From Euborellia annulipes (Eukaryota; Arthropoda; Insecta; Dermaptera; Anisolabididae): DNA of 64,000 bases. The notes below the pieces were generated by a model. It did no database searches. It was not told the DNA's origin and worked only from the letters and a program-made list of their open reading frames with translations. A program made the position numbers and the translations under genes. Numbering within the stretch: position 1 is the first letter of the stretch; each line of letters starts with the position of its first letter. The DNA lies in contig JAKCPI010001666.1 of the NCBI GenBank assembly GCA_023213315.1, positions 36,001-100,000 of the forward strand, in the 5' to 3' direction. Below, in pieces: positions 33,401 to 44,631 of this stretch.

Positions 33401-33544
33401 AAAATGACATAACCTGGAGCTCCCCGCCGCAGCCCTGATGTTAATTGGACGACTTCCATGCCAAAACTAAATTCGATCCTTGCTTAAGTAGAGACAGGCA
33501 GCAAAGATGAAAACGAGTCAGATCCTGCTTAAATTTGCTTAAGC
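33401..33544 (-). CDS. Putative exon with start codon (19 codons)
   Basis: On the minus strand a strong acceptor (TTTTTTCTTTTGCAG) precedes a 144-base exon that ends in donor GTGAGT at 33395-33400. An ATG at 33457-33459 in GGCATGG context opens a frame MEVVQLTSGLRRGAPGYVI that runs into the donor in phase 2. A second acceptor (CTACTTAAG, ending 33483) would give an 82-base internal exon in the same frame without needing the ATG. GC content is clearly above the flanks. I do not recognise the peptide. It could be the first coding exon of a gene whose next exons I cannot place, or a non-coding exon. Confidence 0.4.
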
Positions 33545-33668
33545 CTGCAAAAGAAAAAATATAGATTAAATCCATGGCCAAAATATTAGTGACGTAAAAT
33601 TTTTTTCATATTTATAAATAATTTAGAAAATAATTTTTTTTTAATATCTAAATATCTTAATTTTTTTA

Positions 33669-34473
33669 CCTTCTCTTACCTATGTATATATGTAATATAT
33701 ATATAGAGAGAGAAAGTATTGGATTCATGTCAAAAATTCGATGTCGAGATTTTGATGGATCTTCACGTTTTGAGAATCCAAAAAAGTGGTTTTCACGACA
33801 TGGTCTGTCTGTGTGTGTGTGTGTGTGTTCAATTTTAAGCATGAAGGAATTGAGCTATGAGGCTGAAATTTTATATTTAAGTTAAACACCCCCCGGGACC
33901 GAGAAAATAAGCTTTTGAACAAAATCGGCCAAATCGTGCTAGTACTTTACTGATGTACTTTTTCAGTTTTTTCGATTTTCTCAAAATTCGATCTAACGAT
34001 TTTGATTAAAATTCAAAAATCAATTATTTTTTTGATGCTCTTTCAAATGTATATTTTCGTTTTGCCCTCAAAATTATCTTCTCTCTTTCTACGCGTTTTA
34101 AACTTTCCACCTTATCCTCGCATTTGGCCAATGTTAATTTCCTATAGGGATTTGTATGTTAATTTCGATTCAAAAGGGGGTCCCTTTTGGAACTTTTAAC
34201 GCATTTAAAATTTTTTTTTCCAATTCTTATGAAATTTTGTATTTATTTACGAATCTATATTGTGTATAAAATGTCCAAATATGAGATTAAAATTTTGAAA
34301 AATAACCATAGTTTATTTCAAGCAGTCAACATTTAAAATGCAAGTTTGAAACTAAGGTGCTATGGGAAACTAAATATATCTCGACATAAAAAATCTGGTG
34401 TGACCAGCACGGTGCACAACTTTCTCTTACCCTTTGGTTGTGTGCTGTGCGCCAGCCACACCAGATTTTTTTT
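33669..34473 (+). repeat. R1 copy, long subfamily
   Basis: It starts with the AT-rich hairpin and a GT microsatellite (33805-33830). Beyond the usual core it has a middle segment (CCAATGTTAATTTCCTATAG onward) shared with 56300-56510, then the terminal hairpin. Confidence 0.75.
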
Positions 34474-34479
34474 ATAAAG

Positions 34480-35000
34480 TATAGTATACAGGGGGCAGGC
34501 TGGACGGCGAAGGCCGCATATGAGCAAAATTTTTTGTTGATTTATATTTATTTTTTAAATTTTTCTTAATGATTTATTTGTAGAAATTTGTGAATTATTT
34601 CAAATTTCATAATTATATTTAATTTTTATTATTGTTTAATTAATTGGACTCATTTTCCTATGAATCAATTTTGACAAAAGCAGAATCAAACTACCAAAAC
34701 ACACGCTGCGATTTCTTTTTCAAATACCATATCAAACATTTATAATGAATTCTATTAGGCTTAATAGAGAATTAATTGCGATGAATCTTTATTATAGACT
34801 ATATATTTTATGTAATTTTAAATAAATAAATAGCCTACTAATTTGATAACTATTATTATTTACCAGTATTTAAATTAATTGGAAGTCAATTATTTATTTT
34901 AGATATCATAGAGGATTAGAATATGAAGCAAGAATCTTATAACTGCTCCAGGGAACAAACTCAGGGACACAGTAAAAAAAAGGTAAAACTTTTCGACAGG
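34480..35000. other. No gene seen
   Basis: AT-rich sequence between two R1 long-subfamily pieces. Nothing is supported. Confidence 0.45.
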
Positions 35001-35027
35001 TGGACGAAAAATAAGTCCCAGGCGAAT

Positions 35028-35292
35028 AAAACACAAAAAATCTGGTGTGACTCTTACCCTTCAAGAAGAGAAAGTTGTCACACCAGATTTATGTGTCGAG
35101 AGATATTTAGTTTCCCATAGCACCATAGTTAACTTGACCACTTGCATTTCATGGGTAAAAAGTAAAATAAGAGAGTCAATTAATACAAAATTTCCATAGA
35201 CTATGTGTATTTTATTTTAATGCTTGAAATAAACTATGGTTAATTTTCAATCAAAATTTTAATCTTATATTTGGATATTTTATACACAATAG
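35028..35292 (-). repeat. R1 long-subfamily 3' part
   Basis: A shortened AATCTGGTGTGAC hairpin is followed by GAGATATTTAGTTTCCCATA and the TTGAAATAAACTATGG segment in reverse orientation. The 5' half of R1 is absent. Confidence 0.65.
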
Positions 35293-35299
35293 AGAATCC

Positions 35300-35493
35300 A
35301 TGGACCCCAGGCAATCCGATGATTTTATTTATTTGAATACCAAATGGCTTAAATAGAAATGCCTGGACCCCCAATAGATATTATAAATCATAACGGTTAT
35401 CGTCAAAGTTTTAAATGGCCTAAGATAAGTTGCAGGAAAAACTGTGTGAATGGGTGTGTGAGTGTGAATGAGAAAAAAGTGTGAGTGTTAAAA
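35300..35493 (+). mobile_element. SINE II, mostly complete without the A box
   Basis: It starts at the end of the B box (GGACCCCAGGCAATCC) and goes through TACCAAATGGCTTAAATAGA to a GTGTGAGTGT tail and A run. Confidence 0.7.
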
Positions 35494-36228
35494 AAACGTT
35501 ATTAACTTAAGACAATAATAATTAATCAAAAATAATTAGAGTCTATTAAAAATTTCATTTTTACGATTTCGCTCGACTAATGAGAAATATTATGTTTCGT
35601 AATAGTTTTAACACGATCTCAATCAAATTAAAACATCGCGTGATAATTGATCTCAACATTAAATTATTAATGATACAACTTACTGTTTGTTATTAGATTC
35701 AGTGAATAGAATTGATATATTGATATAGTGTGGGAGGAACTTTGTGAAGGAGAAATCATCTCTCCTAATTTATATTATTTATAGCATTTATAAATTTAAA
35801 AAAATATACTTTCTCACAGCAATCTCATTATTCAGTTGGTTTTATATAATAATAATTTAAATAAAATGTTTTCCCTCAATTTCCATAAATTTTGGTGGTC
35901 AAAGAAGAAAGATATAGTTTTACTTGTTGTACCTCCTATTGCAATAGTAATGAGACTAAAGTCCGGTAGTTAGGCAGCCTAAATGGCAGCTTGTTTGTGT
36001 GAGAAATATCTTTTTCAAAGCAGACAATAGGCCGAACGACTCTTTTTAACAAAAGAAAAACCATAAAAATTTATCTTTTTAATATAAATGTAAAGATAGG
36101 TCTATATCGAAATAGAAATTATCTGAATGTTTTAATCAGGAAAAAAGTTTAGTGAGCGTGTGCCAATTGGGTTGCCTAACTACCGGGCGTTAGTCTAAAT
36201 TATTATTGTCAGGGCTGACTATTCAATG

Positions 36229-36496
36229 TAGGGGCGTATATAAGGGGGGGGGGGGGCCGAGGGGGCCCGGCCCCGCCCCCCGAAATTTCCCGAAACACAT
36301 ATACATATATAGGGATATACGGACATCAGCGCAACAAATTTTTCCACAGGATGGAAAACTTTGGTTCCGCAAAAGAAAAAATGTTCCGCAAAAATTTCGT
36401 GTGAAAAAAATTTAGTTTCTTAAAAAAAAAATTTTCCGCAGAAAAATTTTTGAGTTCGGGCCCCCCCCCCGAAAAAAATTTCTATATACGCCACTG
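36229..36496. mobile_element. hAT-like miniature element
   Basis: The ends are TAGGGGCGTATATA and TATATACGCCACTG. ATTCAATG is duplicated perfectly at 36221-36228 and 36497-36504. The inside has repeated TTCCGCA(A) blocks. Confidence 0.8.
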
Positions 36497-36654
36497 ATTC
36501 AATGTTTGCCATTTACGGCCGGTTGCTTCATGTTTAGTCAACTACAAATCTTATCCAACCAATAGTAAATTGTCGATATAGTAACCAAAAACATGCTTAA
36601 CCATCGAGTTAAAAAAATGTGTTTTTTTACATTTAGTTAGTTATCTGACTAACG

Positions 36655-36805
36655 GATGACTTGGCTTCACCGGCTCAGTAGAGATATGACTGAGCTTGAC
36701 CTGTCGGAGATAACAGCATTGGATAGGGTGAAGTGGAGAGGCAAAGTGAGGACCGCCGATCCCGCACCGCGGGAAAAATCAGGCGACGAAAGAAGAAAAA
36801 GAAGA
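36655..36805 (+). pseudogene. LINE 3' end, C-terminal fragment of the reverse transcriptase protein
   Basis: The frame reads ALDRVKWRGKVRTADPAPRE and ends in GAAGAAGAAAAAG-like repeats. The WRxxVRTADPA pattern is typical of the C-terminal tail of non-LTR retrotransposon ORF2 proteins. Only the extreme 3' end is present, as expected from 5'-truncated insertion. It lies inside a Harbinger-like element (36517-37472). Confidence 0.6.
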
Positions 36806-37126
36806 ATTAGTTATCCGAAGTACAAAGAAAGTTTTGAGAAGTTAGCAACTTAATAAAAGCATAATTTATCAAAATTATTAAAAATTAAAATTAACTAAAA
36901 TAAATATTAAATTAAAATAATTTATTAAAGTTAATTAATTTTTTTAACAAAAATTTAAAACTTTACAAAAAATAAATAATTTTACTGTTTAGTTAATACT
37001 TATATCGAATCTGGGGTTGTAGCTAGTAAACTAAGATATGGAAGAGCCCATATCGTAATTAAGAGCAATTAATCATACGATTAGCTTACCTAGATTTAAA
37101 AAGACCCGAAAGTTAGTCAACTAGCT

Positions 37127-37422
37127 CAGGGCCGGATCTAGAGGGGGGGGGGCAGAAGATGCACCTGCCCCGGGCGGCAGATATTAGGGGGGCGGCAATT
37201 AAAGAAAGATAAAAATTTTTGGTTACTCAGGTGGCAAAAATTTAGCGTCCAAAAAAAAAAAGGAAAAATATTTTTCCGGAATGAGAAAAATTTTGGTTGC
37301 GAAAAAAAAATTCTGGTTCCGCGAAAAAAAAAAAATTTTTGAGATCAAGGAAAATTTTAAGGAGGGGGCGGCAAATAAAATTTTGCCCCCCCCCCCTATA
37401 AAAACTCCTAGTTCCGGCCCTG
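37127..37422. mobile_element. hAT-like miniature element
   Basis: The ends are CAGGGCCGGATCTAG and CTAGTTCCGGCCCTG. AACTAGCT is duplicated perfectly at 37119-37126 and 37423-37430. It is inserted in the Harbinger-like element 36517-37472. Confidence 0.85.
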
Positions 37423-37474
37423 AACTAGCTTATCAGAGGGAAGCTAGTTAATTAGAAGTAAAGAAACCGGCCCA

Positions 37475-39230
37475 GAGAGGAAAAATTATTAAAATTATGC
37501 CCTTTTGTTTGAGAGAACGCTCCGCTTCCTCCAGTTAGGTGACAATTACAACATTTTAATGGAAGAATTAGTTATTTTTATTTGCAAATGCCTTTTATTA
37601 GAAATCCAGTTTAAAATTATTATTTTTCATATTTTATAATAATTATGATTTGGGCATGAACCAGTCTCACTCCGAGACTTGATATGTCAATAGAACTGCT
37701 AGAAAAAATTGAATTCTCTATACGAAACAAATTCTAGTGAGTTTTTATTTCAATTTTTAATACAAAAGATGTGTAACTTTCACTTTTAATTTAATAAATG
37801 CCATTCTTTATGCTCGTCTCGCATAAAAGACACACTGTAAATAAGAGTTGTGAAAAAAATTTATAGACTATATATCTCTATAATTCTTAACGGCGGCTTG
37901 TGAATTTATTTAATAAAATAAAAAATAATTCTATACTACTTTTTGTCATATAAAAAATTATAATATACGCCGATAGATTAAATGAATGAGACTTTTTAAT
38001 TTCTTGTATATCAAGTAGAGAAAGTATTGTAATAGTCAAAAAATTTGGTGATTCTCAACTTCTTAGATCCTAATCGAGTTAAAAAAAAACAGTTTCGGAG
38101 TTACGGGTTTAACTTAAAACTTGAAAAAAATCGCGAACACATGATTGGTATCAGAAGTCCATTTTAGGTTAAATTGAAAGCTAATAAAAAAGCGTTTCAG
38201 AGTTTGGGAAACTAAATATATCTCGACACAAAAAATCTGGTGTGACCAGCACAGTGCACAGCTTTCTCTTACCGAAGGGTAAGAGAAAGTTGTGTGCTAT
38301 GCGCCAGTCACCAGATTTTTTATAAAAGAGACTCATTCATTTGAACTTAACTTTTCTGCACTGTTTTAATATAAACCAAATCACTTCATTATCATATAAA
38401 TTTACCTAGTATATATCTATCCTCTAAGATTACATGTTGATGAAATAGTAGGCACTCAGGAAAATGGGATTTTTTGAATATTTATAAATATTAAGCTTAA
38501 TTGTGATAACTTCTAGGGTTGATATTAAAGCAGCAACATGCTTTTTCTTATATGATTATTTCATTGTTCTATTTTTTTTTTTTTTTTTTTTACAATACAC
38601 AACAGAATCACTCAATTATATAATTCTTGATTAATTCTAGGCACCCAGGAAAATGGGATTTTTTATGTGTTGTGACTTTTTTGAAAGTTCATATATCTAA
38701 GCTTAGTGATAATTTAATTTTATTAATGTAATGTTTAATTTAATTTTTTTAGGTGCAGTGTGAGTCAATATTTTTAAGCCCCTCAAGTGTTTATTTGATT
38801 GTTTTTTTTTTTTTTTTTTTTTTTTAATATGCAATGAAAAGTTTTTTATAGCAACTTGTGTTGTAGAAGAGATTTAGAAAAACAATGAAATAATCACATG
38901 AGAAAACTTAATTAATAAAAATATTTTTTCTCTCGACTGTCTTCATTTTCTTGATTTTGTTCATTGGTTTTTTGTTAACTCTTCTTCTTTGGCTTGATGC
39001 ATCTTAAAGTAGGAAAAAATGAGCTTGGGAAGCCTTTTTAAGACTAGTTGAAGTGATATTTTTTAGAAAATAAATCATAACTCCCTTTGTTTTCAACATA
39101 TCACACTGAAATTTGCACTGAATATGCTCAGGAAGAGATACAGATTTAGAAAAAAAAATTAATTAATCTAATTTTTATATTAACCCTCCTCCCCTCCCAA
39201 AAAAAAAAACTCCAATATCTACTATTTTTA
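37475..39230. other. Mostly unassigned AT-rich sequence
   Basis: The R1 hairpin at 38203-38322 is the only family recognised. AGGCACCCAGGAAAATGGGA-like words occur twice (about 38453 and 38639), each followed by similar sequence with long T runs, a possible diverged direct repeat. Confidence 0.45.
38203..38322. repeat. Solitary R1 hairpin module
   Basis: AAATCTGGTGTGACCAGCAC pairs with GCGCCAGTCACCAGATTTTT across a CTTACCGAAGGGTAAG loop region. No R1 body is attached, so the hairpin exists as an independent unit. Confidence 0.65.
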
Positions 39231-39346
39231 CTTTCTCTTACCTCTATATATGTTAATATATATTTAGAGAGAAAGTATTGGATTCATGTCAAAAATTTGA
39301 TGTCGAAATTTTGATGGATATACACGTTTTGAGGTCCCCTGAATTA
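39231..39346 (+). repeat. R1 5' fragment
   Basis: It has the AT-rich hairpin plus AATTTGATGTCGAAATTTTG and breaks off at CCCCTGAAT, where the large inverted repeat 39347-40240 begins. Confidence 0.65.
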
Positions 39347-39459
39347 TTCTGGTGTGACTGACAGAACACCAACTTTCTCTTAACTTCGGTAATTGAAAGT
39401 TATGTTCTGTGCTTGTCTCTCCAGATTTTATTTTGTGACGACATATATTCAGTTTTAAG

Positions 39460-39695
39460 CAGTAGATTAGAATTCAACAGGCGTACGTGGATGACGACCA
39501 CGAGCTGCCCGAGCTGGGACAGACAGTTTTTCTGTTCTTTGTGTGTCTGTCTCTTCGTTCTATATTTCAACAGGTGTCAGACCGTGAGCCGGGCCTGCCT
39601 GTTATATTCTTCCCGGGATAGGGGAGAATAGAGGGAAAGAGTGAGGACCGCCGACCCCGCACTGCGAAAATAAGGCGATGATAGAAGAAGAAGAT
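39460..39695 (+). pseudogene. LINE 3' end, left arm of a large inverted repeat
   Basis: This stretch has the same 3' end as the copy at 36655-36805 (GTGAGGACCGCCGACCCCGC, then a GAAGAAG tail). It is repeated in inverse orientation at 39843-40095. It is relatively GC-rich and lies beside an R1-type hairpin at the centre of the inverted repeat. Confidence 0.6.
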
Positions 39696-39842
39696 TAGAA
39701 TTCAACATAAAAAATTTAAAAAAAATCTGGTGTGACTGGTCGCACAACACACAACTTATTCTTACCCTTCGTCAAGAGAAAGTTGTGTGCTGTGCGACCA
39801 GTCACACCAGATTTTTTTAAATTTTACATGTTGAATTCTAAT

Positions 39843-40095
39843 CTTCTTCTATCCTCGCCTTATTCTCGCAGTGCGGGGTCGGCGGTCCTCACTCTTTCCC
39901 TCCATTCCCTCCTATCATGTTTTTGCGACCGGGAAGGATATAACAGGCCGGGAAGGATATAGCCGGCCCGTCGCACGGTCTGCCACCTGTTGAAAATATT
40001 GAACGAAAAGAGAGACACACAAAGAACAGAAAAACTGCCCTGTCCCAGCTCGGGCAGCTCGTGGTCGTTATCCACGTACCCCTGTTGAATTCTAA
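39843..40095 (-). pseudogene. LINE 3' end, right arm of a large inverted repeat
   Basis: On the minus strand a frame ends REWRERVRTADPALRE, the same C-terminal tail as the other LINE fragments. The sequence mirrors 39460-39695 at high identity. A short duplication (GGGAAGGATATA) distinguishes this arm from its mirror. Confidence 0.6.
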
Positions 40096-40314
40096 TCTAC
40101 TGCTTAAAACTAAATATATGCCGTCACAAAAAAAATCTGGAGAGACAAGCACAGAAGGTAACTTTAAATTACCGAAGTTAATAGAAAGTTGATGTGCTAT
40201 GCAAACAATCACACCAGATTTTTTGCCCTTGAAGTCATTATCACCCACATCGTGTGAAATATATGAATTTGTTAAACCTTAATAATGGACTATAGTAATC
40301 AAAGTTGAACTTAT

Positions 40315-40416
40315 ACCCGTATTCATAGTCGTTCCTTGGGGAAGTAGGAATCCTTATATCTATACATTTAAGGATAATGATTCCTTGTTCCTCAAGCAAT
40401 GACTATGAATACGTGT
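40315..40416. mobile_element. Short foldback element
   Basis: ACCCGTATTCATAGTCGTTC pairs with its inverse ending GACTATGAATACGTGT, and inner segments (GGAATCCTTA / AGGATAATGATTCC) also pair, so almost the whole 102 bases can fold. Confidence 0.65.
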
Positions 40417-40419
40417 GAT

Positions 40420-41480
40420 TAAATTATAAAATTCCGTTGCTACATTCTTGGTTAAAATTTGATTTTCAACAATTAAATAGATATTTATGATCGTATGAAA
40501 TACTTGAGTAAAGTCAGATAAAATTTATTATTATTAATGAAATCATTAAATTTGATTCTTTTTTTCCATTTGCTTAATCTTTCTTTAATAGTTATATTAA
40601 TTAGATATTTCCTTTAAAGAGTTTCTCCACTATTTTGCTAATTGTTTTCTTCTGTAATGAGTAGAAGTGAACTTAACATCTGGTCGTAATCACTAAGGGC
40701 TCTAAGGGTATTTAATTTTAACTACAATAAAATTTCAGAGACATTTATTTCTCTCTCCCTCTCTCTCTGTTTCTCTTAATGCGTTTACATTGATTGCAGT
40801 CTTAACAAACTTTCGGGATTGATAGATATTAGGGTACATGAATCCCCACAAGTCCCGTATTTTCGCCAAATTGGATGACTAATCACACACAGACACACTT
40901 ACACACGAAAGACCCTTTTGTTCCCTTCTGAAACATCTGTCCCACCATTATAACAATAAGGGATCACTAGTCAATAAAATTGCTAAATAAATATCTTTAG
41001 TTCAAAGTCCAATTTCAAATATAATATACCCACATTTGTAGGTAAACGGAGTCTGACTCTAATATCCCTAATCGGATATCCGTTGTATTTGATAAGATAG
41101 AAAGTCAATCAATCTCTTTATACGGGTCCATTGATCTGTGGGAAAAAAATTCAATTTTTCAATTGAATCTTTTTTTTTTTTTTGCTTTCCTTTGAAAGTT
41201 GTTGAGTTTCCAATTGATTTCTACTATAAACGTACATAAGTGGTAGGAAGGTAGATTAATTCTCTTGAAACTTGAAACGAAAACCAATAAGGGGATATCA
41301 ACTGAAAAACGTTTTTATTGGTAACTAGCTTCCGGTCCTTATTTCAAAAAATTTCTTAGTGAAAAAAAGAAATTCATTCAAAAGATTTTGCTTTGTAATA
41401 ACATTCTAATTATTTTTGAGAGTTTTTGCTCCAGTAACCCCTTAGAATTAGACAACCTAAATGATTTTTTTAAAATAATT
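40420..41480. other. No gene seen
   Basis: AT-rich sequence with moderate-complexity patches at 40800-41130. No splice-supported frame. Confidence 0.45.
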
Positions 41481-41488
41481 TACACTTA

Positions 41489-41868
41489 GGACCGGTTACT
41501 TCACATCTACTTAACTATCCCTCGGATAAGCTAGTTGATTGTGACTTGCGTCTTTTCACATCCAGTTAGGCTAATCATATGATTTATTCGGTTTAAGGCT
41601 TCACTAAGGGGTGAAATTCGGAATATCCTTGTTTATTTTTTATATTGGATTAGAAATGTTTAAATTTTTGTTAAAAATTAGTTTAATTTTTAATATTTAT
41701 TTTAATTAATTTAAATTTTTAATAAACTTTTTTCATACCTCAGTTGTATATGAAAAAACTGATTTTTTTTAACTCGAAGGTTAACCGTTTCTTACTTGTT
41801 TACTATATCGATGATTTGCTATCGGTCGGATAAGTTTGCTAGTTGTCTAAATGTGAAGCAACCGATCC
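41489..41868. mobile_element. Harbinger-like miniature element
   Basis: GGACCGGTTACTTCACAT at the left mirrors ATGTGAAGCAACCGATCC at the right. TTA flanks both sides, the target duplication typical of PIF/Harbinger elements. The inside is AT-rich and non-coding. Confidence 0.7.
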
Positions 41869-42059
41869 TTAGAGTCTCTCTTCTATTAATACAAGAATGG
41901 TGTCGAGTACCAGTTTATTAAATACAAACTACAAAATTTTTAATTATTTTTTATTTAATTTTCCCTCTATATTAATATATTTTTACTTTCTCTTAATTTT
42001 TATAATTCTATAAAAAAATAATCAACTCTGTTGTTAGAGGTTTGTAAAAAAAGAAAAGA

Positions 42060-42435
42060 TTTTCATTTTCATTTCCTGGTTGACGTTTCGGTTCCACATT
42101 ACAACCTTCTTCAAGATCTTTGTTACTAGAATGTACGTTCTTTAACTCATTATTAAGACACAATTTTTTTCATTTAAGGTCTTTTTCAGCATCTAAGGCC
42201 ATTTAGTCTCAGTCGATTTTGTTTCAATTTATTAGTTAATTTAATTGAACAAAAAGCAATCAGATTAAAGCAAAAAATAATTGAAATTATGTCAATTAAT
42301 TTTACCGCATTGATGCTATTATTATAGTTAGAAGATCATTCTAATCCTTCTAATGAGTGCACAGTCTAATAGCAATTTTTGAAAAAGGTCGAGACGTGTA
42401 ACCGAAACGTCGACCAGGAAATAAAAATGAATCTC
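42060..42435. repeat. Diverged palindromic repeat with a SINE tail inside
   Basis: CATTTCCTGGTTGACGTTTC at the left mirrors GAAACGTCGACCAGGAAATA at the right. A SINE I tail in reverse occupies about 42175-42250. Confidence 0.6.
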
Positions 42436-42788
42436 TTTTTTTCTTCTTCGCATAATCAATATGTTTTTACGTAATAAGTAAATTACAATTTGAGTTTTAA
42501 TATTGATTAACCTTGAACTTTTTTGATTATTGTGCGTCATAATATCAATTAGAAATATTCACTATAGCCTAATAATAAAATAGAAACAGATAAATTTTGT
42601 GATAAAAAATAGAAAGTTTAAAATAAAAATGGACATAAGTCTTGTATTTTTTTTTATTGCTATAATAATGTCAGTCATGTAATGTAGAACGAGGAAAGGG
42701 GTAGTGATTAAAGAACTACATCAACATTAGCGATAAAAGGATTACAACATTGATCAAAATTTTATTAGTTTATTATTCAGGATTTTTA

Positions 42789-43252
42789 CTTTCTCTTGCC
42801 TATATATTGATATACATATATAAAAGTGTTGGATTCATGTCAAAAATTCGATGTCGAGATTTTGATGAATATACACGTTTTGAGGTTCCTGGTTTTCGCA
42901 ACATGGTCTCTGTGTTCTATCTCAAGAACGAAAAGAGTCTATCTCTAGAACGAAAAGAGCTTGGAGGTTGAAATTTTATATTTAAGTTAGTCAACCCCCT
43001 GAGGGGTGAAAATAAGCTTTTAAACTAAATCGACCAAAGAGTACTAGTACTTTACTGATGCACTTTTTCAGTTTTTTTTTTTTTTTTTTTTTTTTTTTTG
43101 ATTTTCTCAAAATTCGCTCTAACGATTTTGATTAAAATTTAAAAATCAAATAATTTTTTAGGTGCTCTTTAAAATGTATATTCTCATTTTTCCCTAAAAA
43201 TTGTTTGAAGCACATTTTACTCTTGTACTTCATAGGAAAGATAGGAGAAATG
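42789..43252 (+). repeat. R1 copy lacking the terminal hairpin
   Basis: It runs from the AT-rich hairpin to CATAGGAAAGATAGGAG and includes AGTACTAGTACT near 43040 and a run of about 30 T. The microsatellite is nearly absent and a short internal duplication (CTCAAGAACGAAAAGAG) is present. Confidence 0.7.
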
Positions 43253-43259
43253 GTAAAAT

Positions 43260-43736
43260 GAAAAAATACATTTTGGTTTAATTAAGAAGTCATTTGAAAT
43301 TATTAATTGCTCTATTTCAAATTTATTTGTTTGCTGTTCAAATTACTGTTTGCAATAAAGTTGAAATAAATTATTTCCAGAGATTTTAGCTTAACTGAAA
43401 ATAATACGCGTTAATTCTTGATTGAGAATATGAAATAGACGTGGTTCTCTCGCTCTCTCTTTCGCATGCTCCCCAGCAATTCATTTCAAAGACTGAAGGG
43501 AAGGCAGGGGGTTGGGGGGAGGGGGGAGCACATAGTCTAATTCGAGATAATATGATTAATATTCAAAACGTCGAAATGTAATAATGCCAAATTGGTCTAT
43601 TGTGAAGTCAATTAAACGTGCTGGTTGTAAGAGATCTTCTGCAATAGTTTTGCCTCTGGTTCGATCCTCATCCCCCTTTTTCCTCCCCGACTGTTCCAGA
43701 GTCAATTATTAATGCAAAAGAGGCTTTGGCGATCAT

Positions 43737-43770
<34 letters not shown>

Positions 43771-43895
43771 CGCTGAAACTTGAGAACTTGTTAGGGCCAG
43801 ATGACCACAGACCCTGGCTCCCATTGACCTTTCTTCCTTAACAGAGAGATGTTCTACATCAAATAAATGAGACCATTTAGCAAATAAATAACAAA
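43260..43895. other. Unassigned, with a CT microsatellite
   Basis: A CT repeat of about 30 bases lies at 43739-43768. The stretch to 43860 is GC-richer than average but has no recognisable coding content. Confidence 0.45.
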
Positions 43896-43897
43896 TG

Positions 43898-44281
43898 TCA
43901 CAAAAAAATAAATTCCACATTGAGTTCTATGAATTTCGCAAACGTGGGATTAAATAAATAAAACAAGAATTTATAGAATAGTATGGTTCTTGTTAGTGAA
44001 ACATTTTGATAGTCTGTTAAGTACACCCGAAATATTGTTGTTTTGCTCTCGACCATTCTGAAAATGACGACCCCGAAGCTCTTTTTTCTCTCCAGGAAAT
44101 AAGTGGAAGTCACACGGCTGGAGAATAAGGGATGTGGCATCACTTCAATGCCTAATTCAGTAATTATTTCTTGAGTCTTGATGGCGCGGTGTGCCGGTAC
44201 ATTATTCTGGTGAAGGATCCTATTTGAGCAAGATGTGGTCTTTCTGTTGCAATTTTTCCTTCTTAATGGTCTCCTCAATAC
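43898..44281 (-). pseudogene. Mariner-type transposase remnant
   Basis: On the minus strand the frame contains RILHQNNVPAHRAI near 44185-44220, which matches the conserved LHxDNAPAH block around the second catalytic aspartate of mariner transposases; here the aspartate is replaced by asparagine. It is followed by GIEVMPHPLFS, matching the usual proline-rich HPPYSPDLAP segment in degraded form. Near 44095 the similarity shifts frame: KKELRGRHF, the typical LRGRHF block, is in another frame. The N-terminal half, including the first catalytic aspartate, is missing; a LINE fragment occupies 44338-44550. The element is dead. It probably belongs with the terminal sequence at 44632-44777. Confidence 0.8.
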
Positions 44282-44337
44282 TTCACATTAGTAATTCGTA
44301 GTAACAGTACGTTGCTTACTCAAGCTCAGGGGCCCAC

Positions 44338-44550
44338 ATCTTCTGGGTACGTGGATGGCCACCACGAGCTGCTCTAGGTGGGACTGGCAGTACTTCCGTT
44401 CTTTGCATGTCATATCTTCCCTTCTATATTTTCAACTGGCGTCAGACCATGCGACGGGCTAGCCTGTTCTATTCCTTCCCGGCCGCAAAAGCTCATGACC
44501 GCCGACCCCGCATCTGGGGAATTTAAGCGAAGAAAGAAGAATGAAGAAGT
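44338..44550 (+). pseudogene. LINE 3' end fragment inside the mariner remnant
   Basis: The start (GTACGTGGATGGCCACCACG) and the end (GACCGCCGACCCCGC, then a GAAGAAAGAAGAA tail) match the LINE 3' ends at 39460-39695. It separates the mariner 5' end from the transposase remnant, so it is probably the later insertion. Confidence 0.55.
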
Positions 44551-44631
44551 ACGTTGCTTATCCTCTTAGTGATCGAGAGCAAACAACAAATTTTCTGGTG
44601 TACCCCACAGACTATCAAAAAGGGGTTTCAG

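Larger units (their letters stand above)
36517..37472. mobile_element. Harbinger-like element with nested LINE and hAT insertions
   Basis: GGCCGGTTGCTTCATGTTTA at the left mirrors AAGAAACCGGCC at the right, and inside it resembles 41489-41868. It carries a LINE 3' end (36655-36805) and a hAT-like element (37127-37422). No 3-base duplication is visible. Confidence 0.55.
39347..40240. repeat. 0.9 kb inverted repeat built of LINE ends around an R1 hairpin
   Basis: The two arms (LINE 3' end plus GGTGTGAC half-hairpins) mirror each other across a centre near 39775, where a nearly perfect R1-type hairpin (39727-39815) sits. The arms differ by small indels. Confidence 0.75.

Noticed and set aside
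39889..40248. 119-codon minus-strand frame
   Set aside because: It mixes R1 hairpin and LINE 3' sequence in a frame other than that of the LINE protein tail.
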